A DNA stretch of 22,423 nt from Gammaproteobacteria bacterium (GTDB taxonomy: Bacteria; Pseudomonadota; Gammaproteobacteria; Pseudomonadales; Litorivicinaceae). The translations under genes were made by a program, and so were the position numbers. Of the stretch, positions 6,009-14,800 are shown one piece after another. How positions within the stretch are numbered: the stretch's first letter is position 1; each line of letters starts with the position of its first letter. The stretch lies in the NCBI GenBank assembly GCA_002717305.1, contig PBDH01000028.1, positions 1 through 22,423 on the forward strand. The letters are read 5' to 3'. The notes under the pieces were generated by a model that saw only the letters and a program-made list of their open reading frames with translations, was not told where the DNA came from and ran no database searches.

Positions 6009-6602
6009 ATGATTGACGAAACATCATCGAAAAAAGATGACGTCATAAAGGACACAGGGGATGCGTCTGTAGCTAATCAAACAGCGGAGCGTGAAGCTGT
6101 CGAGATTGTCGAGAATGTCGCTGTAACTTCACCAGATACTGATGATTCTGCGAGTGCGGAGACTCAGTTAGAAGAGCTTAATGAGGCACTACTTCGCAGT
6201 CAGGCCGATTTACAAAATAGCCGTCGTCGAGCAGAGCGCGATATTGAAAATGCTCATAAGTATGCTGTTGAGAAGTTCGTCAAAGATCTTCTTGCTGTAA
6301 TTGATTCGATGGATCGAGCGCTCGAATTGGCCACCACAACCGACGGGTTCGATGTGGCTATGCTTGAGGGAACTCAAATGACTCATAAATTGTTGCTAGA
6401 TACGATATCAAGGCATGGTGTTGAGCCTATTGATCCGGCCGGCGAACCTTTTGATCCTCAACAACATCAAGCAATGAGTGCGGTGGAGTCAGCGGATCAG
6501 GAGCCTAACACCGTGATGGCGGTGATGCAAAAGGGTTACACATTGGAGGGCCGAGTGATTCGTGCAGCAATGGTGGTAGTTACTAAGGCCAAAGCTAACT
6601 GA
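6009..6602 (+). CDS. grpE: Nucleotide exchange factor GrpE
   Basis: GrpE releases ADP from DnaK and completes its chaperone cycle. From the ATG at 6009 the protein has 197 residues, the same as E. coli GrpE. The N-terminal 50 residues are acidic and low in structure. The long dimer helix contains 'LEELNEALLRSQADLQNSRR' and 'RDIENAHKYAVEKFVKDLL', then 'VIDSMDRALE', and the C-terminal beta domain holds 'GVEPIDPAGEPFDPQQHQAM' and 'VMAVMQKGYTLEGRVIRAAM', which are strong family signatures. It is the first gene of the chaperone operon, 83 nt before dnaK, and has a heat-shock-like promoter upstream. Confidence 0.97.
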   Translation: MIDETSSKKDDVIKDTGDASVANQTAEREAVEIVENVAVTSPDTDDSASAETQLEELNEALLRSQADLQNSRRRAERDIENAHKYAVEKFVKDLLAVIDSMDRALELATTTDGFDVAMLEGTQMTHKLLLDTISRHGVEPIDPAGEPFDPQQHQAMSAVESADQEPNTVMAVMQKGYTLEGRVIRAAMVVVTKAKAN

Positions 6603-6605
6603 ACA

Positions 6606-6632
6606 CTTGAACACGGTTAAAAAACCGCAATA
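6606..6632 (+). promoter_or_regulatory. Possible secondary sigma-32-like promoter before dnaK
   Basis: CTTGAAC (6606-6612) and CCGCAATA (6625-6632) are 12 nt apart in the grpE-dnaK gap. The -35 matches 6 of 7 consensus positions; the -10 keeps CC-CA only. It could give dnaK extra expression over grpE, but the spacer also forms a small CGGTT/AACCG stem (6614-6627), which may be the real element. Confidence 0.3.
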
Positions 6633-6646
6633 AAGAACATTAATCT

Positions 6647-6660
6647 CCCGGCGATCCGGG
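6647..6660 (+). other. GC-rich hairpin 25 nt before the dnaK start
   Basis: CCCGG-CGAT-CCGGG forms a perfect 5-bp stem with a 4-nt loop. No T-run follows, so it is not a terminator. It could be a processing or mRNA-stability element that separates grpE from dnaK expression. Confidence 0.4.
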
Positions 6661-6685
6661 CATGGAAGAACAGAGAGGCATAACC

Positions 6686-8605
6686 ATGGGAAAGATCATA
6701 GGAATCGATCTTGGGACAACGAATTCTTGTGTTGCTGTATTGGAGGGAGGCAAGCCGCGGGTAGTTGAGAACGCCGAGGGCGACCGGACTACACCCTCAA
6801 TCATAGCCTATACCGACGATGAAATTTTAGTTGGTCAACCAGCGAAGCGCCAGTCCGTAACTAATCCAACTAATACCGTGTTTGCAGTTAAGAGGCTCAT
6901 CGGTCGTAAATTCAGTGACGATGTCGTCCAGAAAGATATCAAAATGGTACCTTACGAAATCGTGGGCGCTGACAACGGTGACGCCTGGGTTGAAGTCAAT
7001 GGGGACAAGCTCGCTCCTCCGCAGATTTCCGCAGAAGTTTTACAAAAGATGAAAAAAACAGCGGAGGATTACCTGGGCGAAGGGGTGACAGAGGCTGTGA
7101 TCACGGTTCCCGCGTATTTCAATGATAGTCAGCGGCAAGCTACCAAGGACGCAGGTAAGATTGCTGGGTTGGACGTAAAACGTATTATTAACGAGCCAAC
7201 CGCTGCGGCATTGGCCTATGGGATGGACCAAGCGCGCGGAGATTCGGTTATTGCTGTTTACGATCTCGGAGGGGGTACGTTTGATATTTCGATCATTGAG
7301 ATAGCAGAGGTTGACGGTGAACATCAGTTTGAGGTGCTGTCGACAAATGGCGACACATTCCTCGGAGGCGAAGACTTTGACCTCCGGGTTATTGATTTCT
7401 TAGCTGATTCTTTTCAGAAGGATCAGGGGATGGATCTCAAGGGGGATCCTCTGGCTATGCAGCGTCTCAAAGAAGCGGCAGAAAAGGCCAAGATCGAGCT
7501 ATCATCAAGCCAGCAAACCGATGTAAATCTTCCTTACATCACAGCTGACGCTTCTGGTCCAAAGCACCTCAATTTGAAATTAACTCGGGCAAAGCTTGAG
7601 TCTTTGGTCGAAGATCTGGTGGAGCGTACACTTGCTCCAGTGAAGCAAGCACTTGAGGACGCGGGTCATTCAACGTCTGAAGTCAACGATGTAATTTTGG
7701 TCGGTGGCCAGACTCGCATGCCTTTGGTACAGGAAAAGGTCAAAGGATTTTTTGGTAAAGAGCCACGCCGGGATGTTAATCCGGATGAGGCGGTCGCTAT
7801 GGGGGCGTCGATTCAAGGGGCGGTATTATCGGGTGATGTTAAAGATGTTTTACTATTAGATGTCACGCCGTTATCCCTCGGTATCGAGACTATGGGTGGT
7901 GTGATGACTGCTTTGATCGAAAAAAATACGACAATTCCAACAAATAAGACCCAAGTGTTCTCGACTGCTGAGGATAACCAAACAGCCGTGACTATTCATG
8001 TCTTGCAGGGGGAACGTAAGCAGGCAGGGCAAAATAAGTCACTCGGGCGATTCGATTTGGCGGATATTCCTCCATCCCCACGCGGTATGCCGCAGATTGA
8101 AGTAGCGTTTGATATTGATGCAAACGGCATTTTGAATGTGTCTGCAAAAGACAAAGCCACGGGAAAAGAGCAATCAATCGTGATTAAGGCTTCTTCTGGG
8201 TTATCCGATGAAGAAATCGAGAAAATGGTCAAGGATGCTGAAGCGAATGCAGATGCTGATAAGCAGTTTGAAGAGCTTATCAGTGCTCGGAATACAGCCG
8301 ATGGAATGATTCATGCCACAAAAAAATCGATGACCGAAGCAGGTGACAAATTATCGGTAGACGAAAAGGCGCCTGTCGAAGCAGCCATTACCGAGCTTGA
8401 GGAAGCGCTAAAAACTGAAGATAAAGAAACAATCACGGCGAAGACGACGGTTCTAACCGAAGCGTCCGCCAAGATTGCAGAAAAGCTTTACGCAGCTGCG
8501 GATGCAGAAGGAAGCGATACAGGAGCCGATGTCGAGACATCAACATCACAGGATGACATCGTTGATGCCGAGTTTGAGGAAGTAAAGGACGACGAAAAGA
8601 AGTGA
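6686..8605 (+). CDS. dnaK: Molecular chaperone DnaK (Hsp70)
   Basis: DnaK binds unfolded protein segments in an ATP-controlled cycle with DnaJ and GrpE. The 639-residue protein opens with 'MGKIIGIDLGTTNSCVAVLE', the Hsp70 phosphate-binding signature. Other signatures are 'VITVPAYFNDSQRQATKDAG', 'DLGGGTFDISIIEI', 'VILVGGQTRMPLVQ' and the linker/substrate-domain start 'VLLLDVTPLSLGIETMGG'. The C-terminus ends 'DAEFEEVKDDEKK', the usual EEVK-type tail. The ATG at 6686 is chosen because it aligns with E. coli DnaK (638 residues) and has AGAGAGG upstream; the in-frame ATG at 6662 would add eight residues. A hairpin covers the stop codon, and dnaJ follows after 35 nt. Confidence 0.98.
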   Translation: MGKIIGIDLGTTNSCVAVLEGGKPRVVENAEGDRTTPSIIAYTDDEILVGQPAKRQSVTNPTNTVFAVKRLIGRKFSDDVVQKDIKMVPYEIVGADNGDAWVEVNGDKLAPPQISAEVLQKMKKTAEDYLGEGVTEAVITVPAYFNDSQRQATKDAGKIAGLDVKRIINEPTAAALAYGMDQARGDSVIAVYDLGGGTFDISIIEIAEVDGEHQFEVLSTNGDTFLGGEDFDLRVIDFLADSFQKDQGMDLKGDPLAMQRLKEAAEKAKIELSSSQQTDVNLPYITADASGPKHLNLKLTRAKLESLVEDLVERTLAPVKQALEDAGHSTSEVNDVILVGGQTRMPLVQEKVKGFFGKEPRRDVNPDEAVAMGASIQGAVLSGDVKDVLLLDVTPLSLGIETMGGVMTALIEKNTTIPTNKTQVFSTAEDNQTAVTIHVLQGERKQAGQNKSLGRFDLADIPPSPRGMPQIEVAFDIDANGILNVSAKDKATGKEQSIVIKASSGLSDEEIEKMVKDAEANADADKQFEELISARNTADGMIHATKKSMTEAGDKLSVDEKAPVEAAITELEEALKTEDKETITAKTTVLTEASAKIAEKLYAAADAEGSDTGADVETSTSQDDIVDAEFEEVKDDEKK

Positions 8606-8618
8606 GTCGGATGACTCA
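8603..8618 (+). other. Hairpin spanning the dnaK stop codon
   Basis: TGAGTC-GGAT-GACTCA is a perfect 6-bp inverted repeat that includes the dnaK stop TGA. It lies in the 35-nt dnaK-dnaJ gap and has no T-run after it. It may protect the upstream mRNA or reduce dnaJ expression relative to dnaK; this is inference. Confidence 0.4.
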
Positions 8619-8640
8619 ATTCTCACGGTGGGAGACCTGA

Positions 8641-9777
8641 GTGGCCAAGCGCGACTGTTATGAGATTCTAGGGGTATCCAAGGACGTTTCTGATTCTGAC
8701 CTCAAAAAATCCTATCGCCGTCTCGCAATGAAATGTCATCCGGATCGTAACCCGGGCGATTCCGAGGCGGAAGAAAAGTTTAAGGAGTTGTCAGAAGCCT
8801 ACGAGATTTTATCGGATTCTGAAAAGCGGACTGCTTACGACCGTTATGGCCATGACGCTTTCGAGGGTGGTGCAGGTGGCCCAGGTGGCGGGTTCCACAG
8901 CAGTGGTGCAAGTTTCTCGGATATTTTTGGTGATGTGTTTGGAGATATTTTCGGCGGTGCAGGCCCCGGTGGCGGCCGATCTTCAGTGCAGCGCGGGAGT
9001 GATCTAAGATACACAGTGGATTTGACTCTCGAAGAAGCAGTGTTCGGTATAGAGAAGACCATTCGGGTTCCACGCCTCGCTGAGTGTGGTGTCTGTAATG
9101 GTGCTGGTGCAAAGCCGGGATCTACTCCAAAAACCTGCCAGACCTGTAATGGGCAAGGCCAAGTGCGCATGCAGCAGGGTTTTTTCGCGATCCAGCAGAC
9201 TTGCCCAAGATGTCATGGACAGGGGAAAGTGATAACCGATCCTTGCGGTGATTGCCGTGGGCAAGGCCGTAAAGAGGAAACGAAAACGCTATCAGTCAAA
9301 ATTCCAGCTGGTGTCGACACCGGTGATCGTGTTCGTTTATCTGGTGAAGGCGAGGCGGGAGTTAATGGTGGACCGGCTGGTGATCTCTATGTTCAAGTGA
9401 ATGCCAAAGAGCATCGGATTTTTACTCGCGATGGCAGAGATTTGTACTGTGAAGTCCCTATTTCGTTTACGGATGCGGCTTTAGGCGGTGAGCTAGAAGT
9501 GCCGACCTTAGATGGTCGAGTGAAGCTGAAGGTGCCGAAGGGAACGCAGTCTGGTAAATCGTTTCGGGTGAGAGCTAAAGGGGTGAAGCCAGTACGTGGA
9601 GGAGCGCAGGGCGACTTGTTGTGCCGGGTGTCCGTCGAAACGCCCATAAACCTGACGGCAAAGCAGCGCGAGTTGCTAGAGGAGCTGCATGAAACTCTTA
9701 ACCACAAAACGCATGCGCCGAAGCGCGAGGGATGGTTCGATAGCGTTAGGTCCTTCTTTGATGAGATGAAGTTTTAA
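8641..9777 (+). CDS. dnaJ: Co-chaperone DnaJ (Hsp40, type I)
   Basis: DnaJ brings substrates to DnaK and stimulates its ATPase. The 378-residue protein has all type I domains: a J domain (1-70) with HPD at 33-35, a Gly/Phe-rich region (about 75-112), and a zinc domain with four CXXCXGXG repeats at Cys149/152, 166/169, 188/191 and 202/205. The two C-terminal beta domains follow, with 'GDLYVQVNAKEHRIFTRDG' and 'VPKGTQSGKSFRVRAKGV'. The start is GTG at 8641 with GGGAG upstream, giving 'MAKRDCYEILGV', where Cys6 replaces the tyrosine usual at that place. The stop overlaps the dapB start (TAATG). Confidence 0.97.
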   Translation: MAKRDCYEILGVSKDVSDSDLKKSYRRLAMKCHPDRNPGDSEAEEKFKELSEAYEILSDSEKRTAYDRYGHDAFEGGAGGPGGGFHSSGASFSDIFGDVFGDIFGGAGPGGGRSSVQRGSDLRYTVDLTLEEAVFGIEKTIRVPRLAECGVCNGAGAKPGSTPKTCQTCNGQGQVRMQQGFFAIQQTCPRCHGQGKVITDPCGDCRGQGRKEETKTLSVKIPAGVDTGDRVRLSGEGEAGVNGGPAGDLYVQVNAKEHRIFTRDGRDLYCEVPISFTDAALGGELEVPTLDGRVKLKVPKGTQSGKSFRVRAKGVKPVRGGAQGDLLCRVSVETPINLTAKQRELLEELHETLNHKTHAPKREGWFDSVRSFFDEMKF

Positions 9778-10577
9778 TGGTTGCGATCGTAATTGCCGGT
9801 GCATCAGGAAAAATGGGACGTGCACTCATCGAAGCTACCTTAGAAAATATCGATGCAGAACTGGTAGGCGGAACTGTTCGATCTGGTTCCTCTTTAATTG
9901 GTGCGGATGCAGGTGAGTTGGTTGGAAAAAAAAAGGTTGATGCACCAATTCGTGATTCTCTAGAAGCTTTTTCTAGTCAAGGGCCTGTAGTAATTGACTT
10001 TTCTACAATTGATTCAACAATGGACCACCTCTCTTGGTGCGTTAGCCGCGGGGCCCCCTGTGTGATTGGAACGACAGGTTTTTCGGTTAATCAGGAACAA
10101 AGTATTTCAGAGGCCGCAAAAAAGATTCCCGTAATATACGCGCCGAACTTCAGCGTGGGAGTTAATGTCGTTTTTGACCTGCTCGCTCGAGCGGCGCGGC
10201 TTTTCGGGGATACGGTCGATATAGAAGTAATTGAGACGCACCACCGCCAAAAGCTCGATGCGCCCAGCGGTACCGCATTGGCTTTAGGACGAATCATTGC
10301 GAATGCACTTGATCGAGATCTCGACACAACGGCAGTGTACGGCCGTGAAGGACAAACGGGCATCAGGCCGCGCGATCAGATTGGCTTTGCAACTGTTCGA
10401 GGTGGTGATGTAGTCGGCGACCATACGGTACTTTTCGCCGCGGATGGTGAACGTGTTGAGATCACGCATAAAGCTTCCAATCGGAAAACATTTGCTAGTG
10501 GCGCCGTAAGGTCAGCTGTATGGGCTTCTCAGCAAGAACCGGGTCTTTATTCGATGAGGGACGTCCTCGGTATCTGA
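9777..10577 (+). CDS. dapB: 4-hydroxy-tetrahydrodipicolinate reductase DapB
   Basis: DapB makes tetrahydrodipicolinate with NAD(P)H in the pathway to diaminopimelate and lysine. The 266-residue protein has the Rossmann motif 'GASGKMGR' (8-15), 'GTTGFS' (98-103) and the active-site signature 'ETHHRQKLDAPSGTA' (153-167), with catalytic His155 and Lys159. The C-terminal part carries 'VRGGDVVGDHTVLFAADGER'. Length is normal. The ATG at 9777 shares one base with the dnaJ stop, so it is part of the chaperone operon by translation coupling. The dnaJ-dapB-carA order is common in Pseudomonas and relatives. No terminator is seen after it. Confidence 0.97.
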   Translation: MVAIVIAGASGKMGRALIEATLENIDAELVGGTVRSGSSLIGADAGELVGKKKVDAPIRDSLEAFSSQGPVVIDFSTIDSTMDHLSWCVSRGAPCVIGTTGFSVNQEQSISEAAKKIPVIYAPNFSVGVNVVFDLLARAARLFGDTVDIEVIETHHRQKLDAPSGTALALGRIIANALDRDLDTTAVYGREGQTGIRPRDQIGFATVRGGDVVGDHTVLFAADGERVEITHKASNRKTFASGAVRSAVWASQQEPGLYSMRDVLGI

Positions 10578-10597
10578 GTAAAACCTTCAGGCTTAGA

Positions 10598-10626
10598 TAG
10601 ACTTCTCAGTTCAATCTCCCTAGAAT
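10598..10626 (+). promoter_or_regulatory. Candidate carAB promoter
   Basis: TAGACT (10598-10603) and TAGAAT (10621-10626) are exactly 17 nt apart, matching 4 and 5 of 6 consensus positions. Transcription would start near 10633 and give a leader of about 47 nt. No ArgR box (TNTGAAT...ATTCANA type) is recognised around it. Confidence 0.4.
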
Positions 10627-10639
10627 CCCGCCTCAATCG

Positions 10640-10675
10640 CTCGGCGCCCGCTGAGTCTGTTGAGACAGAGGACTC
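10640..10675 (+). promoter_or_regulatory. carA leader with competing hairpins over the ribosome binding site
   Basis: Three inverted repeats overlap. First, a GC-rich stem has arms at 10640-10645 and 10650-10655. Second, TCTGT-TGAG-ACAGA spans 10656-10669. Third, GAGTC (10653-10657) can pair with GACTC (10671-10675). The ribosome binding site AGAGGA (10667-10672) lies in the 3' arms of the second and third, and the first excludes the third. This could gate carA translation; the ligand, if any, is unknown. Confidence 0.35.
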
Positions 10676-10679
10676 CCGG

Positions 10680-11816
10680 TTGAATCCACCTGCAATTTTA
10701 TTACTTTCGGATGGCACTCAGTTTGTCGGTCGGTCCATTGGTGCGGACGGAATGTCCGTCGGCGAAGTTGTTTTTAATACAGCTATGACGGGTTATCAGG
10801 AAATCCTGACCGATCCATCTTATGCTAAGCAGCTGGTTACATTGACGTATCCGCATATTGGAAATGTTGGCGTTAACTCAGAGGATGAAGAGTCTTCGGT
10901 TGTTCATGCTGAAGGGATAGTTATTCGTGATTTACCGTTTTCGCACAGTAATTTTCGAGCGGATCAGGCATTAGATTCATATCTGAAAATCTCGGGCGTG
11001 GTCGGAATCTGTAATATTGACACGAGACGACTTACCCGAATCCTGAGAGATAAGGGCGCGCAATCTGGTGTAATTCTTGCCGGTGATGATGCATGTTCTG
11101 AGGCAGGCTTGGAAAAAGCGAGAAACTTGCTATCTGCTTTCCCAGGCTTGGCCGGCATGGATCTGGCGAAAGAAGTGACAACCAAGGCTACCTATAAATG
11201 GGCTAGTGGATCAGGGCAATTAAGTGATGGTCATGTCCAAAAATCAGATCCTCGGTTTCATGTCGTTGCTTACGACTTTGGCGTTAAACGCAATATTTTG
11301 CGTATGCTTGCTGACCGTGGTTGTGATCTAACAGTCGTTCCAGCGATAACACCAGCAAGCGATATTTTAGCCATGAATCCAGACGGGGTATTTTTGTCTA
11401 ATGGCCCTGGTGATCCAGAACCCTGTTCTTATGCGATTGAGGCAATCCAACAGATTCTGGCCACGCGAATCCCTATATTTGGTATTTGTTTGGGGCATCA
11501 ATTGCTTGGCCTTGCCTCGGGAGCCAGGACAAAAAAAATGAAATTTGGTCATCATGGTGCTAATCATCCCGTTCAGGATCTCGATACAGGTCTTGTGATG
11601 ATAACAAGTCAAAATCACGGATTTGCAATTGATGAACATTCTCTTCCGTCTAATCTTAAGGTGACCCATAAATCTCTTTTTGATAAGTCTCTTCAAGGGA
11701 TCTCACGGACAGATACTTCTGCATTTAGTTTTCAGGGTCATCCGGAGGCGAGCCCGGGTCCACATGATGTGGTTCCTCTATTCGATCAATTTATCTTGAA
11801 TATGGAGGTCCACTAG
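10680..11816 (+). CDS. carA: Carbamoyl-phosphate synthase small (glutaminase) subunit CarA
   Basis: CarA hydrolyses glutamine and passes ammonia to CarB for carbamoyl phosphate, used for arginine and pyrimidines. The 378-residue protein has the CarA-specific N-terminal domain ('FNTAMTGYQEILTDPSYAKQ', 32-51) and a class I glutamine amidotransferase domain with 'LSNGPGDP' (239-246), nucleophile Cys270 in 'GICLGHQ', and His354/Glu356 in 'GHPEASPGPHD'. E. coli has these at 269, 353 and 355. The start is TTG at 10680, with AGAGGA 7 nt upstream and the expected first residues 'PAILLLSDGTQFVGRSIG'; no other start fits. The stop overlaps carB (TAGTG). Confidence 0.97.
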   Translation: MNPPAILLLSDGTQFVGRSIGADGMSVGEVVFNTAMTGYQEILTDPSYAKQLVTLTYPHIGNVGVNSEDEESSVVHAEGIVIRDLPFSHSNFRADQALDSYLKISGVVGICNIDTRRLTRILRDKGAQSGVILAGDDACSEAGLEKARNLLSAFPGLAGMDLAKEVTTKATYKWASGSGQLSDGHVQKSDPRFHVVAYDFGVKRNILRMLADRGCDLTVVPAITPASDILAMNPDGVFLSNGPGDPEPCSYAIEAIQQILATRIPIFGICLGHQLLGLASGARTKKMKFGHHGANHPVQDLDTGLVMITSQNHGFAIDEHSLPSNLKVTHKSLFDKSLQGISRTDTSAFSFQGHPEASPGPHDVVPLFDQFILNMEVH

Positions 11817-14800
11817 TGCCAAAACGTGCTGACCTTCAATCGATTCTCATTATTGGCGCCGGTCCAATTGTCATCGGGCAGGCCTGTGAGTTCGATTATT
11901 CAGGAGCTCAAGCGTGTAAGGCGCTACAAGAAGAGGGTTATCGGGTCATTTTGGTGAATTCAAATCCAGCAACGATTATGACTGATCCAGCTATGGCGGA
12001 CGCCACTTATATTGAGCCGATTCGTTGGGAGTCCGTTGCCAAGATCATTGAAAAAGAACGTCCGTGCGCTTTGCTTCCCACAATGGGGGGCCAGACTGCA
12101 TTAAATTGCGCGCTCGATCTAAATCGTAAAGGCATTCTTGAACAATTCGGTGTGCAGTTAATCGGTGCCAAGGCCGACGCAATTGATAAGGCCGAAGATC
12201 GGAATCGTTTCGATAAGGCTATGAAGATGATTGGGCTTGATACGCCAAGAAGTCATATTGCGCACACCATGGACGAAGCGCGGGCAGCCTCAGATGACCT
12301 CGGATATCCATGCATTATCCGTCCTTCATTTACGATGGGTGGTTCTGGCGGTGGTGTTGCCTATAACCGAGAAGAATTTGAGGAGATTTGTGAGCGTGGT
12401 CTCGATCTATCTCCCACAAATGAGTTGTTGATTGACGAATCGCTACTCGGCTGGAAGGAATATGAAATGGAAGTAGTGCGGGATCGAAACGATAACTGCA
12501 TCATCGTCTGTTCAATTGAAAACGTCGATCCTATGGGAGTTCACACGGGTGATTCGATTACAGTTGCTCCAGCACAGACTTTGACCGATAAAGAATATCA
12601 AATTATGCGAAATGCGTCGATTGCTGTGTTGCGCGAGGTCGGCGTCGAAACCGGTGGTTCGAATGTTCAGTTTTCTGTTAATCCGAGCGACGGTCGTTTG
12701 GTTGTTATCGAGATGAATCCGCGCGTGTCGAGGTCATCTGCACTTGCATCAAAGGCTACGGGATTTCCAATCGCAAAAGTTGCCGCCAAGCTCGCTGTCG
12801 GATACACCTTAGACGAGCTTGCGAATGAGATTACTGGTGGTGCAACTCCAGCTTCATTCGAGCCATCGATTGATTACGTTGTCACGAAAGTTCCACGTTT
12901 TACTTTTGAAAAATTTCCTCAAGCGGACAACCGATTGACGACACAGATGAAATCTGTGGGCGAGGTGATGGCGATTGGTCGAACTTTTCAGGAATCGATG
13001 CAAAAAGCGCTCCGTGGATTGGAAATTGGTGTTTGCGGGTTAGATCCAACTTTTGAATGGGATTCTGATGAGGCCGAGCAGGCAATGCGACATGAGTTGG
13101 CAAATCCCGGCCCGCTTCGTTTGTGGTGTGTCGCTGACGCATTTCGTAGTGGCATGAGTGTTATGGAACTGAATCAAGCATCAAAAATCGATCCATGGTT
13201 TCTCACGCAAATTGAGGACTTGATTTGGGAGGAGGCAAATCTTTCCGAGATAGCTTTATCCGACTTGGATTATGACTCGATGTGGCGTTTAAAACGGAAA
13301 GGTTTTTCAGATAAGCGATTAGCTACGTTGTTGGATATCTCTGAAAAAGAATTACGTGAGCGCCGCATAAGGCTGGGGATTCGTCCCGTCTACAAACGTG
13401 TTGATACCTGTGCTGGAGAGTTCGCTACACCGACGGCATATCTTTATTCAACCTATGAAGAGGAATGTGAAGCGAATCCATCTAATCGAGACAAAATTAT
13501 GGTTTTGGGTGGCGGGCCTAATCGAATCGGTCAAGGCATTGAGTTCGACTATTGCTGTGTTCATGCTGCCTTTGCAATGCGTGAGGACGGTTACGAAACA
13601 ATCATGGTGAACTGTAATCCAGAAACAGTTTCCACTGATTATGACACCTCTGATCGGTTGTATTTTGAGCCGGTCACACTCGAGGATGTTTTGGCAATTG
13701 TAGATATCGAGAACCCTAAAGGAGTTATTGTACAATTTGGTGGGCAAACACCGCTCAAGTTAGCCCGTGATTTAGAAGCAGCCGGTGTACCGATCATCGG
13801 AACGTCTCCAGAAGCAATCGATCGGGCAGAAGATCGAGAGCGTTTCCAGCAAATGGTTATGCGACTCGGACTCAAACAGCCAGCAAATGCAACAGCTCGT
13901 AGCCTAGAAGAAGGTCTCGTACTGGCCGAAGATATTGGATTCCCTTTGGTAGTCCGCCCATCCTATGTTCTTGGTGGTCGTGCTATGGAAGTCGTATCGA
14001 ATATGGCCGAGCTTAAGCGTTACCTGCAGGATGCTGTAGTTGCCAGCGATGACTCACCGGTACTGTTGGATCACTTTCTTGACCCTGCTATCGAGATAGA
14101 CGTTGATGCTGTGAGCGACAGCGAGCTTGTTGTGATCGGTGCAATCATGGAGCATATTGAACAGGCTGGTGTTCACTCGGGGGACTCGGCCTGTTCCTTG
14201 CCCCCGCATAGCCTACCAAAACATACTCAGGATAAGATCCGCGAGCAGGTTATTCGGATGGCTAGAGAGCTAAATGTTATAGGTTTGATGAACGTTCAGA
14301 TGGCAGTGCAGGGCGAAGATATTTTCGTTATTGAGGTCAATCCTCGCGCCTCCCGAACGGTTCCGTTTGTGTCGAAGTGTATCGGCGTATCACTTGCTAA
14401 AGTTGCTGCTCGTTGTATGGCAGGGACATCACTGGAAGCGCAGGGTGTTACTTCAGAATTAATCCCGCCTCACTACAGCGTGAAAGAGAGTGTCTTCCCG
14501 TTTGCTAAATTTCCGGGGGTCGATCCGATCCTCGGACCTGAAATGAAGTCAACTGGGGAGGTCATGGGGATCGGTGATAGTTTCGATGAGGCATTCGCGA
14601 AAGCACACATAGCGGCAGGTGACCGGCTGCCGTCCATTGGTAAGGCTTTTATCTCGGTTCGCGACGCAGATAAATCGAGGGCTGGATCCCTAGCACGAAA
14701 ACTTATTGAAATAGGGTTTGAACTAATCGCAACCGCCGGCACTTGCGAATACCTAAAAAGTCAGGGTGTTAATTGTGAGCCCGTGAATAAAGTGATGGAG

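Noticed and set aside
8780..9170. Two frames of about 110 codons antisense to dnaJ
   Set aside because: They are His/Pro/Arg-rich by-products of the Gly-rich dnaJ coding sequence on the other strand.
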